Shown here: positions 36,876 through 48,374 of the stretch, piece by piece | How positions within the stretch are numbered: position 1 is the stretch's first letter | Layout of the letters: each line of letters starts with the position of its first letter | DNA from: Acanthochlamys bracteata | Taxonomy: Eukaryota; Streptophyta; Magnoliopsida; Pandanales; Velloziaceae | Direction of reading: 5' to 3' | DNA: 64,000 nucleotides | Assembly (NCBI GenBank): GCA_019914995.1 | Contig: CM034140.1 | Span: forward strand, 3,162,001-3,226,000 | Made by a program: the position numbers and the translations under genes | The notes under the pieces: model-generated | The model's input: the letters and a program-made list of their open reading frames with translations, nothing else | Told to the model about the DNA's origin: nothing | The model's database searches: none

Positions 36876-38327
36876 ATGCCGGACAACGGAGGCCGCGCTC
36901 TTGTGGAGCGCGGCGGCGCAGTTACCGGCGTTAACGATCAACGTTCGGCCAAAATATTATTCGGCAAGTATGAAGTAGGGCGTTTGTTAGGCTGCGGCGC
37001 TTTCGCCAAGGTCTATTATGCTCGCCATACACGTTCAGGCCAGAGCGTTGCTCTGAAAGTAATCAGCACTCCTCGCGTTCTTCGCAGCGGCCTCGCTCCG
37101 AATGTGAAGCGTGAGATTTCCGTCATGCACCGGCTGAGGCACCCTCACGTTGTTCGTCTGCTTGAGGTCCTTGCTTCGCGAACTCGGATCTATTTCGTCA
37201 TGGAGTTTCTCAAAGGCGGCGAGCTTTTTTCGCGCCTCTCGAAATCCGGTAGGTTTACGGAGGACCTTGCGAGGTCTCTCTTCCGCCAACTGGTTTCCGC
37301 AGTCGCGTTCTGCCACGCTCGCGGCGTTTTCCATCGTGATCTAAAGCCGGAAAATTTACTTCTTGATGAGTCTGGCAAGCTGAAAGTTTCCGATTTCGGT
37401 CTCTCTGCGCTTGCGCCTGATCAGCTCCGTGCTGATGGACTGCTTCATACGCTCTGCGGTACGCCTGCTTATGTCGCGCCAGAGATTTTATCCAAGCGTG
37501 GCTATGATGGCACGAAAGCAGATATTTGGTCTTGTGGTGTGATTCTATTTGTGCTCGTCGCCGGTTACCTTCCATTCAATGACCCTAACTTAATGGCCAT
37601 GTATAGGAAGATTTATAAAGGAGATTACCGGGTTCCAAGATGGGCTTCGCCGGAGCTCAAGAAGTTGCTGGCTCGATTGCTCGATACGAACCCGCATACA
37701 CGGATCAGCGTGGACGGGATTCTGCATGATCCATGGTTCAGGACCGGTGCTTCCGATGAAGAGATGGCTGCGATCACGCGTCTGCATGATGACCTTGAGT
37801 ACAAGTACCTGAAGCCTGATGGCAACGGTGAAGAAGAAGATAGGGAGCTCAACGCCTTTGACATTATCTCATTCTCACCGGGGTTTGACCTTTCTGGCTT
37901 GTTTGGCTCCGTTGGAGGAAGAGAATGGTTCGTGGTAAATGAGACAGCAGCAGGTGTGATGGCAGCTATAGAGGATGTGGCACGAACGGAAGGGATGGCT
38001 TTGAGGATAGTAAAGGACAAGAAGGCAGCAGCAGTGGTGGAAGGTCCTGGAGGCACGCTGGCAGCTTGGGTGGAATTGCACAGGCTAGGACCGGGAGTCG
38101 TAGCCGTGGAAGTGGTGCGTGCAGAAGAAGCTAAGCTTGGCCGAGGGTTCTGGACCGACCGGCTAGGGCGAGCATTGTCTGAAAAATCAGACCTTGAGGC
38201 AATTCGATCGGACTCAAGCTACAGCTTGTCGGACCGGGTCGTTGAGCTGGATTCTGAGGAAGAAAGTTCAACTTCAGCTATACTTGCAGAAGTTGGTGGT
38301 GGGTTACAAGTGAAGGCATGTATATAA
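36876..38327 (+). CDS. CIPK14: CBL-interacting protein kinase, CIPK11/CIPK14 type
   Basis: CIPKs (SnRK3 kinases) are activated by calcineurin-B-like calcium sensors and phosphorylate transporters and other targets at membranes. This is a single uninterrupted 483-residue frame, as expected for the intronless CIPK clade. Kinase domain about 31-288: glycine loop LLGCGAFAKVY, ATP-site Lys61, Glu80, HRD 153-155, DFG 173-175 and APE 201-203, with an activation loop of GLLHTLCGTPAYV. The NAF/FISL motif that binds CBL starts at Asn326: [20 protein letters not shown]-terminal PPI-like region follows and then a Ser/Glu-rich tail. GCGAFAKVY, RADGLLHTLCGTPAYV and NPHTRI resemble CIPK14 and its sister CIPK11. 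The N-terminal 30 residues are variable, and the tail after about 450 is longer than in most relatives. Orthology is inferred. The gene appears intact. Confidence 0.93.
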   Translation: MPDNGGRALVERGGAVTGVNDQRSAKILFGKYEVGRLLGCGAFAKVYYARHTRSGQSVALKVISTPRVLRSGLAPNVKREISVMHRLRHPHVVRLLEVLASRTRIYFVMEFLKGGELFSRLSKSGRFTEDLARSLFRQLVSAVAFCHARGVFHRDLKPENLLLDESGKLKVSDFGLSALAPDQLRADGLLHTLCGTPAYVAPEILSKRGYDGTKADIWSCGVILFVLVAGYLPFNDPNLMAMYRKIYKGDYRVPRWASPELKKLLARLLDTNPHTRISVDGILHDPWFRTGASDEEMAAITRLHDDLEYKYLKPDGNGEEEDRELNAFDIISFSPGFDLSGLFGSVGGREWFVVNETAAGVMAAIEDVARTEGMALRIVKDKKAAAVVEGPGGTLAAWVELHRLGPGVVAVEVVRAEEAKLGRGFWTDRLGRALSEKSDLEAIRSDSSYSLSDRVVELDSEEESSTSAILAEVGGGLQVKACI

Positions 38328-40868
38328 AACTTCGATGTTTACAGTGCAAGTAAAAGATTTGTGTGTATAGCTTGTTTGATTGATTTACTCATGGAGATTT
38401 GAATTGTTTCATACCATGGATGGAATAAGGCGAGACAGGCTTATCCTCTTCTCCCCTCTCCTTCGGGATGATGATGAGTTTTTGTTTGTTTACCAGTTTG
38501 CTTTTGTTAAATGTTATCCAGAGTTTTAAAAAAAAAATTCCGTAGGCTCGTTGTCTAAATCTCTTGCATTTGTTTATCATAGTGTACGTTAATTAAATGT
38601 AACAAGGCATATATAGAAATTTCATGAGTGAGAGATTGCACTTCGCTTTAGATGACTTCCAAACTCTAATACAAGGGCTTATCAGAGAATATCTACTTAC
38701 ATTTCTTCACAAAGTGGTTCTCATTCTCATACTGTGCGATTAAAATACTGCAGATGCCTGCCGGATATTTGGGGTAAAGAAAATGGCTTTCTTTGTGTAT
38801 CCTGCATCCATTCTTCTCCCTCCAATTTCCATTCTGTTACAAAAATAAGAACAAAGAAGAAAATCAATGATCAATGAGACATCAAACAAATATAGAGCAA
38901 TACGCAGCAACTCATGTTATAGTAGTTATGCTTCTCAGTTTCCAATCACTTTCTACAAATCTAACAACAAACGCAAACATATTATGGTCATCTCACTAAA
39001 TTGTCCGAATAGAATTTCATTAGCTGTCTACAATTGGGAACATTTCCACCTCCTAAAACAACAGCTATGCACAAGCACAAAAAACTCCTTAAACAACAGC
39101 TATCCACCTCCTAAAACAACAGTAATGCTGTCATTACTTAAAAGCTGTCATGTCATGAATTATAAGCAAGAGCTCATTACTTCTTTATAACATTGGCTAG
39201 AATTCAGTTCTCCACGTAAGGGTAAACCATGATCCTTGCCTAAAAGTTATTTAAAGAAAGGTGCAAGAAACTCCATGGACATAAAGGAGTTGGAGTTAAT
39301 TCTGCCACATTCTAACTGGCCAAGCGAAACTCATGTTTTTCACCAAATGAAAAGGCAACTCTTAGATGAACCTGCAATCTGTCCACCAACAAAGTTGGAA
39401 ATGTAGCTTCTAGAATAAAACAATAAAATTCTACAGAAGGTCAGAACACTTAGATTTGTTATCTATCATTAAAGCAATTGAGCAACAGGCCTCATACCAT
39501 GTATAGAACATAGAATATTCCTGCTCCCTTTGTGATAACACGTGTAACATCAGTTAAGGAAGCAGTAGTGTAAAAACCTATTAAATTACTCAATTAACTA
39601 ATGGTATGAGTGTTTGATGAAGTTCGTATGCTGAAGAAATGCTAGGGTTCTCATGATAAAAGCTTCACTTCGTACAATGTTCCTAAACCTGACAATTTTG
39701 AAGTCCTTCAGCAATTTAATTGTGTCCTAGAAGTGAAATATTGCAGGTTATGCTTATCACCAGACCATCATACTAACTTTAAAGTCTAGAACATGTTGGG
39801 CTTGCAGAAACATGTGGTCCTCGTCCATTAATAATCATACTTTGCCAAGAAAAGACCAATAACAGATAATAGACATCTGGAAATGGATGGCAAAATTACC
39901 AGTTACAAAAAAATATCTATAATTCATTACCATTTTCCCCACCCTTTAGTTTATGAAAAATTTAAAATACATATATTGATTCAATGCAAGTATGTAAAAC
40001 TTTAGATAGACTAAAAAAGAGGGAAACGCTACTACAAGATAGTTCATATTTCTTGCAACAATTCATGCAATTTGAAACTATTAAACTTTATTTAGGGGTT
40101 CTACTAGATAGCACTCCAGTTCATTGAGTTAGTCAAGTGTCTATGGAGCAAGAGTTGTTGCTTAATAGTACATACTATCTAGTAAGGGATCTTCAGTAGA
40201 AAGACCTTTTTATTAGTATGTTGTTATTGCCTGAAGCCCATATTTGTAGGTATTATCAATCAGACTACTTCTCTTGTTTGTCCATTCCCCTTGATTGTTT
40301 CTTATCTTCCAGCCCTTCCATATCTTGTTTCACAGCACCTTGTAAGACCTACACCTTACAGAACTTTCTATTACAATGTATGTTAATAACTTTGGTTATA
40401 GTTTTGATCATTTACCACCTTTGTCCAGATGCCGTTACTTAGTAAAGCAGAAAAGTGCATGATACCAAAGCTACCACCCAAAGAGGCAAAGGAGATACCT
40501 TTTGTTTCCAATGATCAATCTCACTTCCTCTTCTAATTTGAAAAAAGCATTTTGATCACAAGTAAAACTTATTATGCCAAATCATTTTCTTGATGCTTTT
40601 GGACAACAACTACAATCTACCATTCCCTTAAGCAATCAAGTCCTTAAACCCCTTCTACAATAAATTACCAAAATTGATTTGCCCCACCTTTAAGTTTCCC
40701 CAGAAGTATCACTCTTCACATCACCATAAGCATCAAAACACTAATCAAGACAACTCTTTATGCATCCAGCATTACAGAATTTTAATATAACAGAAATCTA
40801 GAGTTCAATTTTCAACCAACCACTAAAACACAGTTAAAATTCAAACAATTAAGATCCACAGTAAAACT
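38328..40868. other. Spacer downstream of the CIPK gene
   Basis: 38328-38600 is the likely 3' untranslated region of the kinase gene. The following 2.2 kb has moderate A/T content and many short frames but no recognised protein, RNA gene or transposon end. Part of it could be the former 3' region of the MZT1 copy, which is read toward it on the minus strand. Confidence 0.35.
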
Positions 40869-41102
40869 GCAGTAAGGTGAAATCATTCACGGAGACGAAG
40901 GAGGCGATGACGGCGGTGCGGAGAGAGTTCACGAACAAGGTAGGCGAGTGCGTCCAGGTTAACACCGAGATCTAGCAGAGCGATGATGAGAGAAAGCGTT
41001 TGCCGATTGAGTCCAGTTTCTAGAATTCGAAGTCTGGAACGCTACTTCCAACAACTCCCTCCCTGACCTCGCTGCTTGTGTTGTCGCCGTCGTAGTCTCC
41101 AT
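40869..41102 (-). pseudogene. GIP1/MZT1: MZT1/GIP (gamma-tubulin complex) copy with a frameshift
   Basis: Intact MZT1/GIP proteins are about 70-residue helical subunits that recruit gamma-tubulin complexes to microtubule nucleation sites. On the minus strand, ATG at 41102 starts METTTATTQAARSGRELLEV and continues AFQTSN. The frame then slips near 41027, and the family core continues in another frame as ILETGLNRQTLSLIIALLDL, GVNLDALAYLVREL, and ends at a TGA near 40869 after an Arg/Leu/His-rich tail. The two halves meet exactly where the family has SNIL, so the difference equals a loss of two bases (or gain of one). No intron is seen. Read as it stands, the first frame stops after about 50 codons. 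Either a young pseudogene (possibly a retrocopy) or a sequencing error in a working gene. Confidence 0.75.
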
Positions 41103-41618
41103 TTTTTATCTCAAAAAATCCAACCAGAAATCGAAATGCAATCGAAATCAAAATCAAAATCTCTGTTTGATTCAAAGTTCTAAGAAGAACAAATTCATTC
41201 TGTGATGTTTTGTCGAAGAAGAGCTGAAGTTGAAAAGTAACAGAACTCTTAAAACGATTTTGTTTGTTATATCGGACCATTTATTATTTTATTATAGAAA
41301 TCATGGACTCTGATATGTTTATTTTACATAACTGCTTTGATAATTTATGCTTCAAATTTAAATGAGAATCGTTCAGAGTGATTGTCGCTGTCCCAAATGA
41401 TTACAAATTAAACTTTTACTTCTTTTTATTATATTTTAGCAATCCGTTGTAAGTTTAATGTTCAAGATAATTGCTCTTGACATTTTTCAATGGATTGAAG
41501 GATCAAAGAAACATAAAATTTTGAAAATATTTGTTTCATAAAATAATGTACATCTATTTGGACTCTGTTGATTTTCAGTTAGAACTTTAAATTCACGTAA
41601 CCAACTTATTATGATAAA

Positions 41619-41843
41619 AGACGTGTTTACTATTAATTCAAAATTCTTTTTAAAACTTATTTGTATAAATAAATAAAAATTTTAAAATAACTTTTCTATT
41701 AATTTGTTAAAATTTAATTAATATTAATATAAATTTAATATAAAATTTATTTTTATTAAATATTTTTAAAATTTAATTTAATTTAATTTAAATTAATTTT
41801 TAAAAATTTAAATTTACTGAATTTATCTTTAGATAAACGACCT
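41619..41843. mobile_element. MITE, GACGTGTTTACT ends
   Basis: The left end is GACGTGTTTACTATTAATTC. The right end is AGATAAACGACCT (about 41831-41843), reverse complement AGGTCGTTTATCT. The interior is A/T-rich and non-coding. A diverged member of the GCGTGTTTAC group. Confidence 0.5.
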
Positions 41844-42431
41844 AAAAGGATAAGGTAAAGATTTCTTACCAACTGTCTAATCTAGTGTACCTGTTAAAAA
41901 TATGTTTATTTTGTTTAATAAAGGACCACTATGACCTGAATTTATTGATCAAGGACCTTACGTTTACCTTGACCAGACCAGACCACCCTCAAAGGCTTTC
42001 CATCGATTTTTTTTAAAAACTCATTTTTATATAAATAAATAAATAATTAAAATAAATTATTTTTATTTTAAAAAAATTATTTTTAATATAAAAATAATAA
42101 AAAATTGTATTAAATATTTTAATTTTGTTTTTTGTTATTTAAATTATGTAAAACAATAAATTTATTTCAAAATAAACAAGCTCCAACGTCACCAGCCTCG
42201 CGTTCTCCAAAAACCTCCGTCTGATCGACAAGCAAAAAAGAGACAATATAAAGAAAGAAATAGAATAGTTTGTCACAAAATAAAAATAGAATAAAAAAAA
42301 ATAAAAATAATTAAGAATGATAATTTAATTATTATTATTTTTATCCTCCTCTCTTCCTCATCCCCGCGGTCTTCTTTCTATTCTTCCTTACAATCCCCGC
42401 GCTACCCTCGCTGCTCAATTCACGCCGTTCG

Positions 42432-42488
42432 ATGATTCTCGATTTCTCTAAAATTTCAATCGGATTTCTCTTCTCTTTTCCCCCGTAG
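42432..42488 (+). other. Upstream ORF in the NST1-like leader
   Basis: ATG at 42432 opens an 18-codon frame (MILDFSKISIGFLFSFPP) that stops at TAG 42486-42488, about 136 bases before the main ATG at 42625. It lies in a CT-rich stretch that looks like a 5' leader. Whether it is transcribed and translated is unknown; its effect would be to lower main-frame initiation. Confidence 0.4.
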
Positions 42489-42624
42489 CCTCACCGGAAT
42501 TTTTACTCCGGCGGTTCTTCGGCCATTTCACTCTTTATTCACGTTAGATTGGATAACATTTCTTCTCAAAAATTGGTTTTGTTTTTCGGAGGGATAATTT
42601 TCAAGGAGGGAGGTGGCGGAAGTA

Positions 42625-45600
42625 ATGTGCATACTGTGCGTTGTGCAGCGGTGGTCGCGACGAGTAGCGACGATGCTGCCATGGCTTGTTGTTCCGTTGG
42701 TCTTTCTTTGGGCGGTGTCTCAATTCCTTTCCCCCGCTTTACGATTCGAGATTACTTCTCCTCGACTCGGTTGCGTTCTTGTTCTCCTGATTACTCTCTT
42801 CTGGTACGAGATCTTGATGCCCAGGCTGTCGCTTTGGCGAGCTCGCCGCTCCGCTAGAATCAGGGAACGCCGGCGAGCGCATGCAATCGAGCTGCAGAAA
42901 CTTCGCAGAACAGCTACGCGTCGGTGCCGTAATTGCCACACGCCGTACCGAGACCAGAATCCTGGCGGGGGGAAATTTATGTGTTCCTATTGTGGTCATA
43001 TTAGCAAACGACCCGTGCTTGATTTACCATTACCAGCTTCTGCTGACTCAGGTCTGCTCTCTGAACTCTTACCTAAGATTTGCCCTATGCAGGATTGGCC
43101 TGAGACTTCATACTGGGATGAAAAGTGTTTGACTGAGAAGTCGTATTCGGGTGCCCTGTTATTCTCATACCGGCTGGTTTCGTACTTTTTCTGGAGTATT
43201 AAATGGTTGTGGAGGAAGGCTTCTAGGTTAGGGCCAGCTGGGGAGGATTGTTCAGGAAATGGAGATCAGAAAGGGTCTGTGAAGAGTGGAGAGAATGGGG
43301 GGAGTTGTGCTGAGAGCCAAAAGGAGAAGGCTAGGAGGAAGGCTGAAGAAAAGAGGCAAGCTAGGCTGGAGAAAGAGATGCTAGAAGAGGAGGAGAGGAA
43401 ACAGAGGGAAGAAGTGGCTAGGTTGGTTGAGGAGCGGAGGAAGGTAAGGGATGCAAAACTGGAGGCTGAGAGACGGTCCATTAGGGGCTCTGCCCGTGAA
43501 GATAGGATTAATAACAGGAAGGAGGCTGGGAAGAGGAAGCAGGAAAGCAGGAGGGAGAGGGATAAGGGGTCAACTAAGAGTAATTCTGATGTGGAGGAGT
43601 TTGAAAAGGGGACTGCAAGCAAGGAGAGCGAGAAGAAGTTTGAACTTGATCGGAAGAGTGATAATGATAGACGGGATAACCACAAGTATGCAGCCGAAGT
43701 CTATAAGGTACATGGTTCAGACTCCGGGCATGGACTGAAGCCGGTGAATAATAGGACTAGGTACTTTGACCGTGTCAAGGGATCTTTTTTATCTTCTTCC
43801 AGAGGTTTCAATGGTGGTTCCTTTTGGGGACAAGGAGCTAAGGTTGCTCCAGTAGTGCCATCTAGCAAAGTTGCCAAGCCTGTGGTTGGAGTTCCAGATA
43901 GTCGAAGGGATGTACAACCTGTTGTACAGACTAGTTTCAATCGAGCTGTGAGTTACATTGTTGCATTTTCTTCTTTGTTCGTTTTGTTGCATGCTCGTCA
44001 TAGTAATTACTTTGTTGCTTATCTTTCCCATGGACTGTGATTCCTTTGTTAAACCAGGTTGGAACAGATTTAAACCATCCTGTTCAGAAAAAAGGATGGC
44101 TTCAGTTGTTCACTCGTTCTGCTGATGCTTTCCCAGCTAATAATTCGAATTCAACTTCCCCTCTCAACCAGAGTGACCAGTTGGTGGCTCAAAGTCCACC
44201 AGCAACCAATCAGCAAGTGCGGTCTAGCTACTTTAGTGACAATCAGATTAACATGGGATGCTCTTTACCTTTCAACACCTACCATATACCAACTAGTAAC
44301 ACATTTCAAGGGAGCAATTGCATCTCAGAAGAGCAGGAACTTTTTGAGGACCCTTGCTATAATCCAGACCCTGTATTAATTGGTCCAACTTCTGAATCTC
44401 TTGACAGTTTGCCAGTGGATTTAGGTGCTGGGTTTATTGTAAATAGTAGTCTAGAAGAAAACATCTCCACAAAGAAGATATCTAATCCATCAGATGCTTG
44501 CAAGCCATCTCCAATAGCATCGCATCTCTCAAGGTTACTTATTCCTGAGAAAAGGCGTTCTTCAACTGATCTACTTCCATCAACACCAAATTCTAGCCAT
44601 TTAAATGCTTCAAATGCAAGTAACACACAAGACCAGTGTACATGGCAAATGTGGGGAAGTCCACTAGCTCAAGACAGTCTTGGTCTGGTAGGCAGGAGTC
44701 CAGGCTGGGTTTCACCTATGGACCAGATTAAATCCAGCAAAGATGATGCCTTGCACCATATCTTCCAGAAACCAATGCTTCCCCATATTCTGGCAGAGAA
44801 CCATGCAACTCACCACAATGGTTCTCCTAATGGACTTCAAAATGGTGGGACATTTGCACCTCTTCATCCTGCTGTGAATGGTCTTGAACCATGGAGACAG
44901 AAAGATTTATTTCCACCATTGGCAGTAGAAAATTCCCCTCTACTTAGTAGCTTGAATACTAGAAGTGACTTGATATATGACAGCCCAAAAAGATCTGCTG
45001 CAGCCAATCCATTTCAACTGTCTCCTGTTGGCCACTGGTCCAAGTAAGTACTGCTAATCTGAATTCCAAACTGTTTCGATTGTGACGATGCTCCTATAAA
45101 TTATATATTGTAGGATGCTCGTACGTTAATGCATGGTTGTGCAGCAAAAGTTAATAGGGTAGCCTTTCATAAACTTGTATGCGAGTCTGACGAGGTTTAA
45201 TTTAGAAGCACATTGATTTATGTAGCAGAAATGATTATATTGAAGTTCAATTGAAGTGAGATCAGGAAATTAACAAGTTTGACGCAATTAGTAAATTCTT
45301 CCACCATTATATCCTTGTAAAATAAGGCTAAATTTGTCTGTCTTTGTAAAAGCCTGTTAAGCAATGCAGTGAAGTTCTGTATATTGAATATGCACTGTCA
45401 TTCTCTGTTAAAAAGTGAACTGTTTTTTTTAAATATTATTTTTATTAATTTAATTTTTATGTCAGGCATTTTTGTCTCTTAACCTGGACATAATAATACT
45501 TTTTTACTATAGTTAGTGCATGCTTGTGTATCTTATCCTTGCACTAATGATGAAACCCACTAAGCCGAGTGTTTTCTCCAAACTTGATATTCTTCAGTTA

Positions 45601-48374
45601 AGCTTCTTATATTTCTGTTTCACATTTTTGAGGCAGATAAGATGCTTGACACTAGGAAAGGTCAGTAGTATTTCAGCTGCGGATGACTCTTGCTATAGTT
45701 ATTGAATTAGCTAGGAAGTGTTTGATAGCTTTGTAAGATCTTATGGGTATTTGAAAACTTGCTTCAAGAAAACAAAAAGGTACCGGACATTTTGAGAACT
45801 AGTGCCTGTTAGTGGTAGATGATCACTCAATTTGATAGATGCCTCTATGCTTTGTGCAATCTGGAAAGAAAGGTTTGTCCACAGGAAGCTCAATTATGGA
45901 GGCAGTAATAGTTTAGCTATGCCATGCTCCTTCTGCTAATATAATTGTTCTATTCCTAGCTGAGACAGAGTGAAGATATGGACCCATATGGGGAAATCAG
46001 CCTTTGTTGTAGTCATTGTTGACTTGCTTTCTTGCTTATGTAAATTGATCTTTTGATTTGTCCATTGTCTACCAAATTGGAAAATTTTCAACCCACAAAT
46101 CCTTAAGATTGCCAAGTAGAGGTGGCATAGATTGGCCCTTCCTCTCTTTTGTCCCGACTTTCTTGGAATGATGTAACTTTGATCTGAATTTGTATGAAAT
46201 TCCATCACCTTGCATGAATAACTTAGGTTTTTAAGCATACTAGGTGTTAAGATACAACGGAGTGGACAAAGTATTGCTTGATGGTGGAATGAAGGAGAGT
46301 TCACTTTCAAGTGTGGATGACTATAGCCATCTTATCAGTGTTGTTATCCAATAAGCCTAATGTTCAATTTTTTAAATTAAACACTGTCCGTTGCTACAGG
46401 AAGATGGGATGTGATATGGTAGTGGAGCTATATGGTCTTTCCCCTAATAGGACATTTGCAAGGAAATGTGATGTAGCTGCATAGAAAGTGCTGACCTACA
46501 TAGAATTGTATGTAGTATCGTCTTCACACCAAGTCTTTAGGGTTCGAACTTAGCCTAATTCAGTTTCAGGTAAACTGTTTATTAAAACCTTAAAGAAATG
46601 CAAGGTAGGTGATTCAAACTCAGAATGAACAGTTCCTGCAAATTAGTAGCTACTTGGGTGCCTAGCTTTGACTTCTGAAGGCATAGAACTCAATCGCTGG
46701 AGCCATGTGAAGATTTGCTTGATTTTTGGTTTTAGATTTCACACCCACATCTTAGGCATGGAAGATTGGCTGGATTTGCATTTGTTTTCAACTTAACGTG
46801 AAGCTTAAGTTCAACTTTCTTAAAGTTGCAAATTGTGGCTTTGAGCTTTTTTTGGTATCTCAAACTGTCAATGCAGCCTTAGTATAATCTTCATTAACGA
46901 ACAGGCAGATTTGTCAGTTCCTTCAATCATCTTCATGGGGAATGCTGGGGAGGCTTCTTCTAATAAAATAAAATATTAGAGAATCATGTCTAAGTGTTTC
47001 AAAAGATATCAAGCACTTATTGAATCAATGTAATATAATACATAGTTGCATCCATTAGTTTATATGGTTTTGGTCAGAAAGCTTAAAATGCAAGATCACC
47101 TAGAGAACATCTCTGAAACATCCCAGAAGGTGTGCATACAAAATTTCCTTGGAATGAGTAAAACTATGGTACTTTCTAGTTGTCATTGGTGTTCCTATTT
47201 CATTGAGAAACCTTGCTATATGTATGGACAACCTAGTCATGCTTTCTATAGAAAAGGGTGTCGCTCCTTAGCTTATTTTGCAGATAAAATCTAGGTTGAA
47301 GCTTGCTACTCTTTTGCTTGGATTAAATGGAGAGGTCTAGCTAAAGTTCAGGATTTATTTTAATCAAGTTGATAACCTGCACAGCTTAGTTGAAATCAGG
47401 CAAGAAGATACCTGGTAACTTGTTGAAAGTTCTCTTTGGGCTTTGGAGGAGGTCACTTTAGTTGTACCTTTTGAATCGCTATTCATGAATTATAGAATGG
47501 TATCTGCTTTTATAGTGATAGTTTATTGTTGATTCTGTACCTGTTTATTGAGAGTTATACCAGCATTAAACTTCTCTATATCAGTTGGGTTCATGGATCT
47601 TTTATAAGAAAGGTATTTGAGGAGTTGTTTAAACAATTGGAACCCGTTGCCACTCATCTTGGCTCAATTTTGTTTTAGCAAGTACCAACTTTGTATTGCC
47701 GTTTGATGTAAATAATATGCAACTGTCAGCGACTATATGTGAGTGCAGCATAGGTTTTGAATGAGCCCCTTGCAAGTTCAATACGTTGAAGATACCTATG
47801 ATAATGAAATATGTGCTAGTTATGTTATGTCTACAGAGCAATCAAAACTGAGCTTGATTTTAAACATATTTGGTTGCTGATAAGTCAGTGCATGGATGCC
47901 ACTCGAGAAACATAAATGAAAAAGTGAAAAACAATATCTTATTCTTGCCTTATGCCTCCTTGCTTCTAACATATTACATGGGATCATGTAATTAGAAGTT
48001 CTTAGCTATTTTGTCATAATTTGTGCCATGGGATCTACATTTTGTGCACTTATCTCGACATGCTTCTTTGTTTTGTTCTAAGCCAGTAGTAGGTTATTGT
48101 CAAACATTTAATGCTTCTTTGTTTTGTTCTAAGCCGTCGGCGAAAGTGGACTTCTCATTGAAACTGTTTCTTTTTGCACTTTTGTTATTCGATTGGCTTA
48201 GACTTGAGTCTTACTGTTTTGACATTTTCTTTTTGCAGGACAGAATGTGATCAGCAAGATCTGCAACATGAGGCTAACAGCTCTAGCTCTTCATGTGTCC
48301 ATGTTGGTGGATTATTCTCAACTGGCCCAAGTGTACAGTCAGTTTGGGCATTCAATCAGAAGGAGAGAATTTAG
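42625..48374 (+). CDS. NST1-like membrane protein with zinc ribbon and coiled coil
   Basis: Plant databases usually call this family stress response NST1-like; the biochemical role is not known to me. Three coding exons, 42625-43947, 44058-45043 and 48239-48374, join in frame to 814 residues. The chosen ATG gives MCILCVVQRWSRRVATMLPW, as in relatives; a GTG four codons upstream is ignored. Two hydrophobic helices (about 18-36 and 47-66) are followed by a basic stretch and a zinc-ribbon-like CRNC...CSYC (Cys 101, 104, 120, 123) with GGGKFMCSYCGHISKRPVLD. A highly charged Arg/Glu/Lys coiled coil covers about 230-330. The rest is Ser/Asn/Pro-rich and low in structure, ending VHVGGLFSTGPSVQSVWAFN. 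The second intron is about 3.2 kb. Exon 2 ends at CAA|GTAAGT, whose unspliced reading stops at once. Confidence 0.85.
45044..48238 (+). other. Large last intron of the NST1-like gene
   Basis: It begins GTAAGTACTG and ends TTTTTGCAG. T-rich throughout, with no recognised gene or clear transposon end inside. TGCTTCTTTGTTTTGTTCTAAGCC is repeated at about 48061 and 48111 close to its 3' end. Confidence 0.6.
48061..48134. repeat. 24-bp direct repeat, 50-bp spacing
   Basis: TGCTTCTTTGTTTTGTTC followed by TAAGCC occurs perfectly twice, near 48061 and 48111. It lies 100 bp before the acceptor of the NST1-like last exon and adds pyrimidine-rich sequence there. Confidence 0.7.

Noticed and set aside
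37035..38081. Long minus-strand and alternative frames inside the CIPK at 36876
   Set aside because: Shadow frames caused by the GC-rich coding sequence; the kinase motifs are all in the plus-strand frame.
42613..42624. GTG start of the NST1-like frame
   Set aside because: Plant nuclear genes rarely use GTG, and the family begins MCxLCVVQ at the ATG four codons later.
43266..43685. 139-codon minus-strand frame inside the NST1-like gene
   Set aside because: It is the complement of the Lys/Glu/Arg coiled coil and is rich in Ser/Leu/Phe only for that reason.
46545..46560. Possible tRNA T-arm (GGGTTCGAAC)
   Set aside because: Isolated word in the NST1-like intron without other tRNA arms.
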